A model generated the notes under the pieces. The model was not told the origin of the DNA, did not search any database, and worked only from the letters and a program-made list of their open reading frames with translations. The position numbers and the translations under genes are program-made. A stretch of DNA of 64,000 nt from Candidatus Electrothrix rattekaaiensis (lineage in GTDB: Bacteria > Desulfobacterota > Desulfobulbia > Desulfobulbales > Desulfobulbaceae), in contig JAVQMD010000001.1 in NCBI GenBank assembly GCA_032595675.1, positions 2,326,640-2,390,639 of the forward strand, given 5' to 3'. Below, piece after piece: positions 8,117-16,374 of the stretch (the stretch's first letter is position 1; every line of letters begins with the position of its first letter).

Positions 8117-10051
8117 TCAGGCCGTCCCCTGTTCGCACTCCTTGCTCACCAAGTCCGCAAACTCCTGCGGCGTCATGGGAGGTAGGTTGTCTCCGTTGCG
8201 CTTACGTACTGTTACGGTACCTTCTTCCATCTCCCGATCACCGATAATCAGCATATACGGTGTCTTCATCATCTGGGCTTCCCGGATCTTGTAATTCAGT
8301 TTCTCATTCCGCAGATCCTGCTCAACCCGAACCCCGGCCTGTCGCAGCTCAGTATAAATCTTAGAGCAATACTCGGCCTGGGCATCTGTTATATTTAAAA
8401 TTCTTGCCTGTTCCGGGGCCATCCAAAGCGGAAAAGCACCGGCGTAATGTTCTATGAGTACGCCGATAAAACGCTCAAGAGATCCCATCAAAGCACGATG
8501 AATCATGATCGGCTGATGTTCCGCCCCGTCCTGGCCGGTATAGGTCATACCAAAGCGCTCAGGCAGGTTAAAATCAACCTGAATAGTGGAACACTGCCAA
8601 GAACGGCCCAGCTGATCCTTGATCTTGATATCAATCTTGGGGCCGTAAAAAACACCTTCGCCCGGATCTACCTCATAGGCAAGGCCTTTTTTCTCCATCG
8701 CCCCTTGCAGGGCCTTGGTGGAGAGCTCCCAATGTTCATCACTGCCCACATATTTTTCCGGTCTGGTGGACAGATACACATCATAATCGGCAAAACCAAA
8801 GGTCTTGAGCACCTGGAGATTCAGATCAATAATATTGAATATTTCTTCTTCCAGATGGTCAGGGCGACAAAAAATATGGGCATCATCCTGAGTAAAACCA
8901 CGCACCCGCATCAAGCCGTGCAGGGCACCGGTACGCTCGTAGCGGTAAACCGTTCCCAGTTCGCACCAACGAACAGGAAATTCCCGATAACTATGCTTTG
9001 TTGCGTTATAGACCCCGATATGAAAGGGACAGTTCATCGGCTTGAGCTGATAAGCAACCTCATCAATCTCCATAGCCGAGTACATATTTTCGCCGTAAAA
9101 ATCAAGATGCCCCGAAGTCTTCCAGAGATCCTGACGTGCGATATGCGGGGTATACAGCAATTCATACCCATTTTTGTAATGAGCATCCTTCCAGTAATCT
9201 TCAATCAGCTTACGCAACAACGCTCCGCGCGGCTGCCAGAGAATCAAACCGGGACCGACCTCATCCTGAATCGTGAACAGACCGAGTTCCTTGCCGAGCT
9301 TACGATGATCCCGTTTCTTGGCTTCTTCGATACGATTGAGATATTTTTTCAGATCTTTCTTATCAGAAAAGGCTGTGCCGTAGATCCTGGTCAGCATGGG
9401 ATTACGTTCATCCCCGCGCCAATAGGAACCAGCCACCCGCAGCAATTTAAAACTCTTCAGCCAGGAGGTATCCGGGATATGGGGTCCTCGACAGAGATCA
9501 ATAAATTCACCCTGCTGATAGAGGGAAACCGTTTCCTCGCCCTTTTCTTCCAAATCCTTAAGCAGCTCAACCTTATAATTTTCTCCCTGATCGGCAAAAA
9601 AGGCCAGAGCCTCAGCTATGGGCATCATACGCCGCTCAAAAGACAGTCGAGCCTTGACGATTTCGGCCATCCGTTCTTCGATAACAACAAAATCATCCGG
9701 GGTAAAGGCATTCTCACGATCAAAATCGTAATAATACCCGTCTTCAATAGCCGGACCGATAGCCACCTTCACATCCTGACCAAAAAGCTCTTTCACTGCC
9801 TGAGCCATAATATGGGCCGAGGAATGGCGGAGAATATGCGCTCCTTCATCGGAATCCGCCGAAATAGGCTCAAGCACCGTATCAGCCTGCAAGGTCGCGG
9901 ACAAATCTATTGCCTCTCCGTTACAGAGCACGGCAATCGCCTGCTTTCGCTGCTTCTTGGAGAGCAGTTCTTTTAATGCCTCCTGCGCCGTAATACCGGC
10001 GGCAACCGCTTTGCCTTCTTCTCCGGGTATGGATATGGATATATCGGTCAT
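8117..10051 (-). CDS. thrS: Threonyl-tRNA synthetase
   Basis: 644 residues from MTDISISIPG: a TGS domain (1-65), the editing SAD domain with HSSAHIMAQAV (the HxxxH zinc/editing site), and a class II catalytic core with MNCPFHIGVY and the zinc Cys/His ligands. The C-terminal anticodon domain is near residue 545 onward. Upstream in-frame ATG 10114 and GTG 10153 would add up to 34 residues, but the family starts close to MTDI. No strong Shine-Dalgarno site is visible for any of them, so the start is uncertain. Gene order thrS-infC is typical. Confidence 0.96.
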   Translation of the reverse strand: MTDISISIPGEEGKAVAAGITAQEALKELLSKKQRKQAIAVLCNGEAIDLSATLQADTVLEPISADSDEGAHILRHSSAHIMAQAVKELFGQDVKVAIGPAIEDGYYYDFDRENAFTPDDFVVIEERMAEIVKARLSFERRMMPIAEALAFFADQGENYKVELLKDLEEKGEETVSLYQQGEFIDLCRGPHIPDTSWLKSFKLLRVAGSYWRGDERNPMLTRIYGTAFSDKKDLKKYLNRIEEAKKRDHRKLGKELGLFTIQDEVGPGLILWQPRGALLRKLIEDYWKDAHYKNGYELLYTPHIARQDLWKTSGHLDFYGENMYSAMEIDEVAYQLKPMNCPFHIGVYNATKHSYREFPVRWCELGTVYRYERTGALHGLMRVRGFTQDDAHIFCRPDHLEEEIFNIIDLNLQVLKTFGFADYDVYLSTRPEKYVGSDEHWELSTKALQGAMEKKGLAYEVDPGEGVFYGPKIDIKIKDQLGRSWQCSTIQVDFNLPERFGMTYTGQDGAEHQPIMIHRALMGSLERFIGVLIEHYAGAFPLWMAPEQARILNITDAQAEYCSKIYTELRQAGVRVEQDLRNEKLNYKIREAQMMKTPYMLIIGDREMEEGTVTVRKRNGDNLPPMTPQEFADLVSKECEQGTA

Positions 10052-10199
10052 GCTGTCTGCCAAAAAAAGTCTGCTGAGTAAACTGCCCGGCCCCTTGGGG
10101 GTGGGTGTCAACATGATTGAAGGATCTTCTGTGAAATTCTGTGAAAAGTACACTGCAAGCAGCAGGTACCGTCCTCAGATCCTCGCAATAAAAATATAA

Positions 10200-10252
10200 A
10201 AAAGGAAAGGCTAATAAGCCGGTGATGTTCTCGCCGACCCTTAGCCTTTATG
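10200..10252 (-). terminator. Rho-independent terminator after tRNA-Val
   Basis: On the minus strand AAAGGCTAA pairs with TTAGCCTTT around an inner hairpin (GTCGGCGA with TCACCGGC), followed by CCTTTTTTAT. It starts 5 nt after the tRNA 3' end. Confidence 0.7.
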
Positions 10253-10257
10253 TAAAT

Positions 10258-10332
10258 TGGTAGGCACGGGCGGTTTCGAACCGCCGACTTCTACCATGTC
10301 AAGGTAGCGCTCTCCCACTGAGCTACGCGCCT
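10258..10332 (-). tRNA. tRNA-Val (anticodon GAC)
   Basis: A 75-nt cloverleaf: acceptor AGGCGCG pairs with CGTGCCT (one G-T), the D arm GCTC/GAGC, the anticodon stem CTACC/GGTAG with loop TTGACAT (anticodon GAC), the T arm GGCGG-TTCGAAA-CCGCC, and an encoded CCA end. It lies between the symporter gene and thrS. Confidence 0.95.
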
Positions 10333-10514
10333 GCAAGTTTTTTGCATGCTATTTTTTCACTTCAACATTTATTGCCTTTTGCCATTACTCTGCAACCGCA
10401 TAAATATTGAAAACGTTATGTCAATTACCAAGGAACAGATTTGATGTCAAGTAAAATGAGAAATTATCCTCCCTTCGCAGGCAAAAAAATGCATTTTTTC
10501 ACATTGGTCACCGG

Positions 10515-10537
10515 AAAAGGGGGACACTTGCCCTTTT
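10515..10537 (-). terminator. Possible terminator after the symporter gene
   Basis: AAAAGGG and CCCTTTT arms flank a short loop 18 nt after the stop codon. There is no good uridine tract, so its efficiency is doubtful. The rest of 10333-10554 shows nothing recognisable. Confidence 0.3.
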
Positions 10538-10554
10538 GACCCCTTCCTGAGTCA

Positions 10555-11949
10555 TCACCTCCCCCGCAGTAAACCCACTGATACCGCAACCCCGGAAATC
10601 CCCACAGTAAGCAGTGCGCCAATCACCTTCCACAGCACCAGACCGTTAAAATTCCCCCAGGCGAACAAAGGTAAACCGATCAAAATCGCACAAAGGATGC
10701 CGAAAAAGACAGCTGGTTCCGGTATATTTTTTCTAAGGAGAGTTATCACCGTAGGCAGAAGCGTCGAGGCCCGCAGGGTTCCGTAAAAGAGAAACAGGTA
10801 GAGGATCTTCATGCCAGGGAAATTGGCAACAAGCAGGGCCGCGCAACAGAGGAGCACCATGCTCAAGCGTGCTCTGTTTACATTCATTCCCCAGTCATGA
10901 CCGGCGATGGAGGCCACAGCGCAGAGGTTGGAATCAATAGTAGAAATCAGGCCGGAAAGCAGCATCAGGGCCACCGGAATCATCATCCAACCGGGCAGAA
11001 GCCGAGCAACGGTCTCGATATTGACCATCTGGGTGTCGTTGATCAGCCATTGCTGACCAGCTGCCACAAAGCCGAGCAGAGAGAGACTCAGAGGAACCAA
11101 GGCAAAGAGCAGTGCCCCGTAGACAAAGGCGAGTTTGATCCGGTCTTCCCGAATGGCAAAAGCGCGCTGATAAAAGGACTGGTCACCAAAGGGTCCAGCC
11201 AGCAGGCCGATGGTCACGGGAATGCCGAAGCTCCAGGCCACGCCGAGGGAAGCCGGGGAAAGGATATTGCTGAACTGACCGCTGAAACCGCCGAGTCCTT
11301 GGTTGACCACGCTCAAACCACCGCCTCTCAACAGCACCCAAGGCACGGCGATCAAGGCTGTCACAAGAATGAGGATCATCTGAGCATGATCAGTCTGTAC
11401 TGAGGCACGCAGTCCGCCGAACAGGGAATAGCTGAGGGCGATGAGCATCAGCAGCAGGGTTACCGGAAAAAAAGGCAGGCCGGTGAGAAAGACGATCACC
11501 GCCCCACCAGCCAGCAATTGCACGCCGCAGGAACAGATTGCCAGCCCGACTAACTGAAGCTGATAGATGATTTGGACACGGCGAGAATACCGCTCACACA
11601 TATAGGCAGACAGGGTGAATCCTTCCGGTGCCAGTCTGCGAATGCGGGCGGCAAAGGGGGCAAAGAGCAGCAGGCAAGCCACATTGGGTGCAATAAACCA
11701 GAAGACCCCGGCAAGCCCCTGCGTATATGCCTTTTCCGAGGCCAAAAAAAGAGCAGGTGCCCATATCCAGGTGGCGGCAATGGAAAAGGCTGCGGGCCAG
11801 ACTCCAAGGTTTCGGTCGGCCAACAAAAATTCGAGTTTACTGACAGCCCTGCCTTTTATGGACAACCATGTCAGCGCGAAAGCACACAGACCATAGGCAA
11901 GGATGAGCAGGAGGCCGTTGACAGCGGAGAATGGAGGATGTACCGGCAT
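10555..11949 (-). CDS. Sodium:solute symporter family protein
   Basis: 464 residues with about 12-13 hydrophobic segments and family features: LLADRNLGVWPAAFSIAATWIWAP after TM1, and the SLFGGLRASVQTDHAQ region that in SSS-family transporters lies between TM5 and TM6. The substrate cannot be read; the arrangement recalls urea/proline-type members. A TTG 18 nt upstream also opens the frame, but ATG 11949 gives a tidy N-terminus. It stands alone, separated from tRNA-Val by ~220 bp. Confidence 0.85.
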   Translation of the reverse strand: MPVHPPFSAVNGLLLILAYGLCAFALTWLSIKGRAVSKLEFLLADRNLGVWPAAFSIAATWIWAPALFLASEKAYTQGLAGVFWFIAPNVACLLLFAPFAARIRRLAPEGFTLSAYMCERYSRRVQIIYQLQLVGLAICSCGVQLLAGGAVIVFLTGLPFFPVTLLLMLIALSYSLFGGLRASVQTDHAQMILILVTALIAVPWVLLRGGGLSVVNQGLGGFSGQFSNILSPASLGVAWSFGIPVTIGLLAGPFGDQSFYQRAFAIREDRIKLAFVYGALLFALVPLSLSLLGFVAAGQQWLINDTQMVNIETVARLLPGWMMIPVALMLLSGLISTIDSNLCAVASIAGHDWGMNVNRARLSMVLLCCAALLVANFPGMKILYLFLFYGTLRASTLLPTVITLLRKNIPEPAVFFGILCAILIGLPLFAWGNFNGLVLWKVIGALLTVGISGVAVSVGLLRGR

Positions 11950-12184
11950 TATGGGATCACTGGGCAAAGAGGGTGCGGAATGTTGTCGCTTACGAAAAAA
12001 AAATCAGGAGTGGCTCCTGAAGTTGATCAGGAATCAAGCGCGGGATAATACAAAATAGCAAGAGTTCAACGGGAAAGCAATTGATATATTGTCGTAATTG
12101 TAATACGGTAACCCTGCTGTTTTACCTGACTCGGCGGTACGTATACTCTCTTCCCCCTACCTCTCTACAATCCACAGTGCTGAT

Positions 12185-13153
12185 ATGATTTGTCCGAAAT
12201 GTAACAATAATCACAAGAAAAATGATGGAATGTCCTGTAAATGCTGCTGGTATAGGTTTGTCTTTCGCCCAGATGTTGACAGCGGCATGACAGACAATAA
12301 ATTCCTCAATCTTGTCAAGAAGGCCAGTGCGGATGGCCGCTATTATTTCACATTTTCTCAACTTTACACTGCCTGGTGCAGGGTGAAAGGTACAATAAGT
12401 CTGTTCACCATCGTTTCCAGGTATATTGTTTTAGGATTTTTTGCCTTTGCAATTTTGGTTAAGATATTCCAAGAGAAATCTATCCTCCTTTTCTTTTTCC
12501 TGCTGTCGGGCACCGTCCTGATACACGCTATCGTACATTGGAACCGTACTCCGCCCAATCGGGAGGAATTTCGGAGGATGGTGAAAAAATGGTCGGACAG
12601 CAAAGGATTCCCGGATAAAATGCTTGTAAAGCCGTCCCTGCACCATCCGCCTCCTCAATTTCCAGAAGGGGATCTGTACGACTACGGGGTTGAACGGATT
12701 ATTATTGTAGAACGCCAGCTCTTGGTCGATTTGCTGGTCAAAAACGGCTTTCATACTGATCAGCGGGCACTTATCTTCAGTGCGGACGGCTATCCCTCCT
12801 ATATTGCGGAACGGGCCGAGATACTGCTGAAAGCATCTTCCGACCTGCCGATATATCTGCTTCACGATGCCACAGAGAGAGGCGGGGCAATGAAGCGAAA
12901 AATCAACTATCCGAAACACAAGGTCATTGACCTTGGCATCTTCCCGGAACAGATAAAAAATTTACCGGCACTGAAACCGCTACGTTTAAAAAGCCAGGAA
13001 CATCAGGCAGCACTTGACATTCTGCCCTATGCTGCCCTGTCTGCCATAGGTGGTGCCGCCATTGCTGCTGGGATCCCCTTTGATGAGGTGCTTGCAAGCT
13101 GGCGGCAGGAAGGAAACAGCGTGGGCGATTCCTCTGTCTCAAGCTACGGCTGA
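12185..13153 (+). CDS. Zinc-ribbon, two-TM protein with a TOPRIM-like C-terminal region
   Basis: 322 residues in three parts. Residues 1-30 carry CPKC and CKCC pairs of a zinc ribbon. Residues ~80-120 form two adjacent membrane helices. Residues ~165-300 contain VERIIIVERQ, a DGYPS motif and LPIYLLHDATERGG. In order and spacing these resemble the Glu, GxP and D-x-D blocks of the TOPRIM fold of topoisomerase VI A/Spo11, although here the second Asp is Thr. Similarity is by eye only and catalytic competence is doubtful. The gene stands alone, convergent with the operon that ends at 13178. Confidence 0.55.
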   Translation: MICPKCNNNHKKNDGMSCKCCWYRFVFRPDVDSGMTDNKFLNLVKKASADGRYYFTFSQLYTAWCRVKGTISLFTIVSRYIVLGFFAFAILVKIFQEKSILLFFFLLSGTVLIHAIVHWNRTPPNREEFRRMVKKWSDSKGFPDKMLVKPSLHHPPPQFPEGDLYDYGVERIIIVERQLLVDLLVKNGFHTDQRALIFSADGYPSYIAERAEILLKASSDLPIYLLHDATERGGAMKRKINYPKHKVIDLGIFPEQIKNLPALKPLRLKSQEHQAALDILPYAALSAIGGAAIAAGIPFDEVLASWRQEGNSVGDSSVSSYG

Positions 13154-13177
13154 ACCGTTCTGCATTTTATTCTGCGC

Positions 13178-14902
13178 CTACCATTCTTCGTTCCCGACCA
13201 TCCTCCGCCACAGCTCAAAAGTGATCAGCATCCACAGCTTGAGACCGTGCCGTGGCTGGCCGTGTTCCGTGTCATAATTGAGCAGTTCCTCAACTCGATC
13301 CGGGTTAAAAATACCGGCCCGTTTGACCTCCCGCCTGCTCAGAATTTTGCGGGCATATCGGCGCAGATCCTTACGGAACCAAAAATGCACCGGAACCCGC
13401 ATGCCGCTCTTGGGCCGAGTGATGATTGTCTCCGGCAACATATCCTTATACGCTAGCTTCATGATCACCTTTTCAACCCCCTGCCGAAGTTTGAGAGTCG
13501 AGGGCATACGAAAACTTAGCTCTATCAGTCGTTCATCAAACAGGGGGGAAAGCGGCGTCAGGCTGTGGGCCCCGGTCATCCGTTCAACCTTGGGCAGGAT
13601 AAGGTGCGCACCTTTAAGCCGGATATTGATGGCACAAAGTTTGTCGAGAAAATTTTCCGGCTGACGGGCTTGAAAAAAGGGGGTGAGCAGACCTTCAAGC
13701 GCATCATGTGAGCTGTACTGATTACGCCATTCCGGGGTAAGCAAATCCTCCAGATCATCATAGGCCCGGCAATAGGAGGCAAGATAGGCCTGTTCGCGAA
13801 ACAGCGGCCCGCGTTCAATACCGCCGTACCAATGCTGAATCAACATGGGAATATTTTTCGGACCGCCAAAAACTGGATCACCGCCCTCCCCGTTAAACAC
13901 ATAATCCACTTCCTTGGCCGCAATGGCGGACAGCATGTAATTGGGCATGGTCACCGGATCACCGATAGGCTCATCCAGATGATAAATGATGTCGCTGAGC
14001 TGGGGCAGGAAGTCCTTGGGCTGGATCAGGATTTCCCGATGATCGCTGCCAATGCGTTCCGCAACAGCCTGAGAAAATTCCAGTTCGTTGGGGTACTGTT
14101 CGCCGAAGTGGACAGACCAGCTGGGCAGAGGTCGATCAATCTGCCGCATAACCTCACTTCCGACCACGCTGGAGTCAAGCCCGCCAGAGAGAAACAGCCC
14201 CGCTGTGCCGGATTTCGGAAGACGATCTGCCACCGCCCGTTGATGGAGGGTATGAAATTCCCTGATCCACTCCCGCTCATCCTTTTCTTCTTTTTCCTGT
14301 TCCTCAAAGGCGAAAAAACAGCGGGGAGATTCCGCCCGGCCATGGGCGAAGGTGACAGTGTGACCTGGAAGCAGTTCCCACAAGTTCTCCAGCATGGTTT
14401 CCGATCCGGGCACAAAACTGAAGGAGAGGTACTGGGCCACGGCAGCCGGGCGGAGCCTGCGGGGAAAATCGGGCCAAGCCAGTATGCCTTTTGGTTCAAC
14501 GGCGAAAATAAAACGTCCGTTATGCAAGGCATAATAGACAGTGCGGGCCCCGGCACCATCCCGTGCAAGATGAATGTGCTCTCCATCCAGTACGGCGAGC
14601 ACATAGGTTCCTCGGAGATCTTTGACAAACGCTCTTCCTTGACAACGGTAGCTCTGGAGCAATTCCGTCATCGTGGTTTTGTTTTTATCGCCAAAGAGTC
14701 GCCCGGCAAGGGCAATGATCAGCCCGTTATCTTCAATGATCCCACCATGACCGGTTCGGGAAGGAAGCCACGCCGCAGTCGCACGCGAAGAAGTATGGAT
14801 ATGGGCTGAAGATACACCCCGATGACTAAGTGCAGCCGCCATTGCCCGACTATTTTTGCCGTTTTCGTCGCTCTGGCCGGAAAACCCGAAAATTGCGCCC
14901 AT
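13178..14902 (-). CDS. Asparagine-synthetase-like protein lacking the glutaminase cysteine
   Basis: 574 residues: an N-terminal Ntn-glutaminase-like domain (1-200) and a C-terminal ATP-PPase domain with the PP-loop SGGLDSS (239-245) and an NGEGGDPVFGG motif. The N-terminus reads MGAIFGFSG, where AsnB has Met-Cys-Gly. The catalytic Cys2 is Gly, and RGPD and the NGE motif are also lost. It can therefore activate a carboxylate with ATP but should not hydrolyse glutamine. Beta-lactam synthetases and lasso-peptide cyclases share this loss; ammonia- or amine-dependent amidation is the inference. Last gene of the leuA-creA operon, 3 nt after the TPR gene. Confidence 0.85.
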   Translation of the reverse strand: MGAIFGFSGQSDENGKNSRAMAAALSHRGVSSAHIHTSSRATAAWLPSRTGHGGIIEDNGLIIALAGRLFGDKNKTTMTELLQSYRCQGRAFVKDLRGTYVLAVLDGEHIHLARDGAGARTVYYALHNGRFIFAVEPKGILAWPDFPRRLRPAAVAQYLSFSFVPGSETMLENLWELLPGHTVTFAHGRAESPRCFFAFEEQEKEEKDEREWIREFHTLHQRAVADRLPKSGTAGLFLSGGLDSSVVGSEVMRQIDRPLPSWSVHFGEQYPNELEFSQAVAERIGSDHREILIQPKDFLPQLSDIIYHLDEPIGDPVTMPNYMLSAIAAKEVDYVFNGEGGDPVFGGPKNIPMLIQHWYGGIERGPLFREQAYLASYCRAYDDLEDLLTPEWRNQYSSHDALEGLLTPFFQARQPENFLDKLCAINIRLKGAHLILPKVERMTGAHSLTPLSPLFDERLIELSFRMPSTLKLRQGVEKVIMKLAYKDMLPETIITRPKSGMRVPVHFWFRKDLRRYARKILSRREVKRAGIFNPDRVEELLNYDTEHGQPRHGLKLWMLITFELWRRMVGNEEW

Positions 14903-14905
14903 GAA

Positions 14906-15349
14906 TTACTTTTCCAAATAACGGAGCATAGCCGCAGCCTCTGGAACCAGTGGAGAATCAGGATGCGAAGTCATCGCTGCCAGCCTTTTTTGGGCATTGC
15001 CGACATTGCCGAGCCAAAAATCCAGCATAGCCAACTTGTATTGCGCTTTTTGAGCCTCCAGCGTAGCGGGCCAATCTCGAATCAGCGATGCAAAAACCGC
15101 TTGCGCACTGTCGTATTCCCCTAAGCCGATATCGGCCTTGCCAATAAAAAAGAGGGCACGGCTAGCGTGTTTTCCTTTTGGCGCAACCTCAAGGTACTGG
15201 CGGAGCAAAGGAATGGCTTCTTGAAAACGGCCTTGGGTGACCGCCTTTCGTCCCTGAAGAAAAAGATCCCCCTTACCGGCAGAACAGTCCCCGCTTATCA
15301 GGAGAAGAAAGAGTATAAGCAGGACTCCTGATATTGATTTTATCTGCAT
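14906..15349 (-). CDS. Exported tetratricopeptide protein
   Basis: 147 residues with an N-terminal signal peptide (hydrophobic ILLLISGDCSAG stretch; the Cys may mark a lipobox-like site, but the following residue is Ser) and three TPR-like repeats similar to the YbgF/CpoB C-terminus. Probably periplasmic and protein-binding. Nineteen nt downstream of the two-TM gene and 3 nt upstream of the Asn-synthetase-like gene, so the three likely act together. Confidence 0.75.
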   Translation of the reverse strand: MQIKSISGVLLILFLLLISGDCSAGKGDLFLQGRKAVTQGRFQEAIPLLRQYLEVAPKGKHASRALFFIGKADIGLGEYDSAQAVFASLIRDWPATLEAQKAQYKLAMLDFWLGNVGNAQKRLAAMTSHPDSPLVPEAAAMLRYLEK

Positions 15350-15367
15350 AACGCCACCTTTTTTTCT

Positions 15368-15577
15368 TCACCCCCTCCGCAACCGCCGCCAACGGAACCA
15401 AAAACCAAACCCGCTCAGGAGCAGCCCGCCCGCAATAACCACGTAGCGGGCAAGCACCACATCAATCTTGACCAGGGCAATCAGCACCAGCAACACGCCC
15501 ATCCCAATCAGCAACCAATCCGTAGCAACAGCAATTGCATGGCTGATCTTTTGCCCGAGTTCCTGAAAAAATCCCAT
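15368..15577 (-). CDS. Small two-helix membrane protein
   Basis: 69 residues with two transmembrane helices (roughly 18-35 and 42-60) and an Arg-rich C-terminus ending RWRRLRRG, which by the positive-inside rule places that end in the cytoplasm. No family recognised. Its ATG overlaps the TGA of the upstream TusA-like gene (TGATG), indicating translational coupling and hence that the upstream gene is read through to its end. Confidence 0.7.
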   Translation of the reverse strand: MGFFQELGQKISHAIAVATDWLLIGMGVLLVLIALVKIDVVLARYVVIAGGLLLSGFGFWFRWRRLRRG

Positions 15578-15801
15578 CAGGTCCGCTCCACCGTATAGAT
15601 CAAATCTTCACCCTGCTCCTCGACAGTGACAGCACGCCCGTCACTTATGGTGATGACCCGATTCATCCGCTCAGCAATCTTCTTCTCTACAAGAAAGCTG
15701 AACTGCTGGCCGCTCGCCATCTGCTTCAGACGTAACCTTACGTCCTTATAGCCCCTTCAACAATCGCCACGATAATCCTGCAACCCTGCATGCTCCATCA
15801 T
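15577..15801 (-). CDS. TusA/SirA-like protein with in-frame UGA (candidate selenoprotein)
   Basis: A 74-codon frame from ATG 15801, preceded by a strong GGGAGG. Codon 15 is TGA (15759-15757), after which the frame stays open to a final TGA coupled to the next gene. Read with selenocysteine, the start is LQDYRGDCU followed by a helix ending MASGQ, then VTVEEQGEDLIYTVER. This matches the TusA pattern D-x-R-G-x-x-C with U at the position of the sulfur-carrying Cys, and 74 residues is the family size. The usual Pro after that residue is Arg here. A hairpin just after the UGA fits a bacterial SECIS. Alternative: a nonsense mutation, leaving a 14-residue peptide. Confidence 0.7.
15729..15744 (-). 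promoter_or_regulatory. Bacterial SECIS-like hairpin
   Basis: Twelve nt after the in-frame UGA, GACGTA pairs perfectly with TACGTC across the loop AGGT; one more G-U pair extends the stem. The loop begins 18 nt after UGA and carries GGU, as in E. coli fdhF, where the loop begins 17 nt after UGA. This meets the bacterial SECIS spacing and loop rules as I know them. Confidence 0.65.
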
Positions 15802-15815
15802 TACCTCCCTCGCGT

Positions 15816-16337
15816 TTACTGATTCTTCTGCTCCCAAGGCCTGATCACGATAGTAGAAATCGAGTTTTTGGGCGACCCGTCAATAAATTTATCCGAATAG
15901 GTCAGATAGACCAGAGTCTTCCGTTTGGGATCATAAAAACGCACCACCTGCATTTTTTTAAACAACAGGGAGGTGGATTTACGAAACACCCGTTCTCCGT
16001 CGTCCTTGCCGTTGGCCACATCTTCAGGCAGAACAACCGGCCCGGTCTGGCGACAGGCAATGGAGGCATCCGATGTATCTTCGGCCAGCCCCACAGTTCC
16101 CTTGATGCCGCCGGTTTTGGCCCTGCTCAGATAGCAGGTAGCCCCGCTGATATCTGGATCATCAAATGCCTCAATCACGATCTTATCATTGGCCCCGATC
16201 AGCTTAAAGGTGGTGCTTACCTCGCCTATGGTCTCGGCCTGTCCTGCCGTTGTCATGACGAGCAGGGCGGTCAGCAGGCCCCCTGCCCTTCCGGTTTTTC
16301 CCATGATTCCCTTGCGCATGATTCCTCTTGTGTTCAT
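15816..16337 (-). CDS. creA: CreA family exported protein
   Basis: 173 residues from ATG 16337, which has GAGG about 10 nt upstream; the open frame extends to 16388 but overlaps leuA. A signal peptide is followed by the CreA hallmark order: IGEVSTTFKLIGANDKIVIEAFDDP, a Cys in GATCYLSRAKTGGIKG, a second Cys in ASIACRQTGP, and FKKMQVVRFYD. CreA's biochemical role is unknown; it is periplasmic. Fourteen nt upstream of the TusA-like gene. Confidence 0.9.
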   Translation of the reverse strand: MNTRGIMRKGIMGKTGRAGGLLTALLVMTTAGQAETIGEVSTTFKLIGANDKIVIEAFDDPDISGATCYLSRAKTGGIKGTVGLAEDTSDASIACRQTGPVVLPEDVANGKDDGERVFRKSTSLLFKKMQVVRFYDPKRKTLVYLTYSDKFIDGSPKNSISTIVIRPWEQKNQ

Positions 16338-16374
16338 ATCACATTTTCCTCTGCTGAATTTTAACGTCCTGCTG

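Noticed and set aside
8447-9976. Long plus-strand open frame (509 codons) opposite thrS
   Set aside because: Antisense to a fully conserved gene; composition unlike a real protein.
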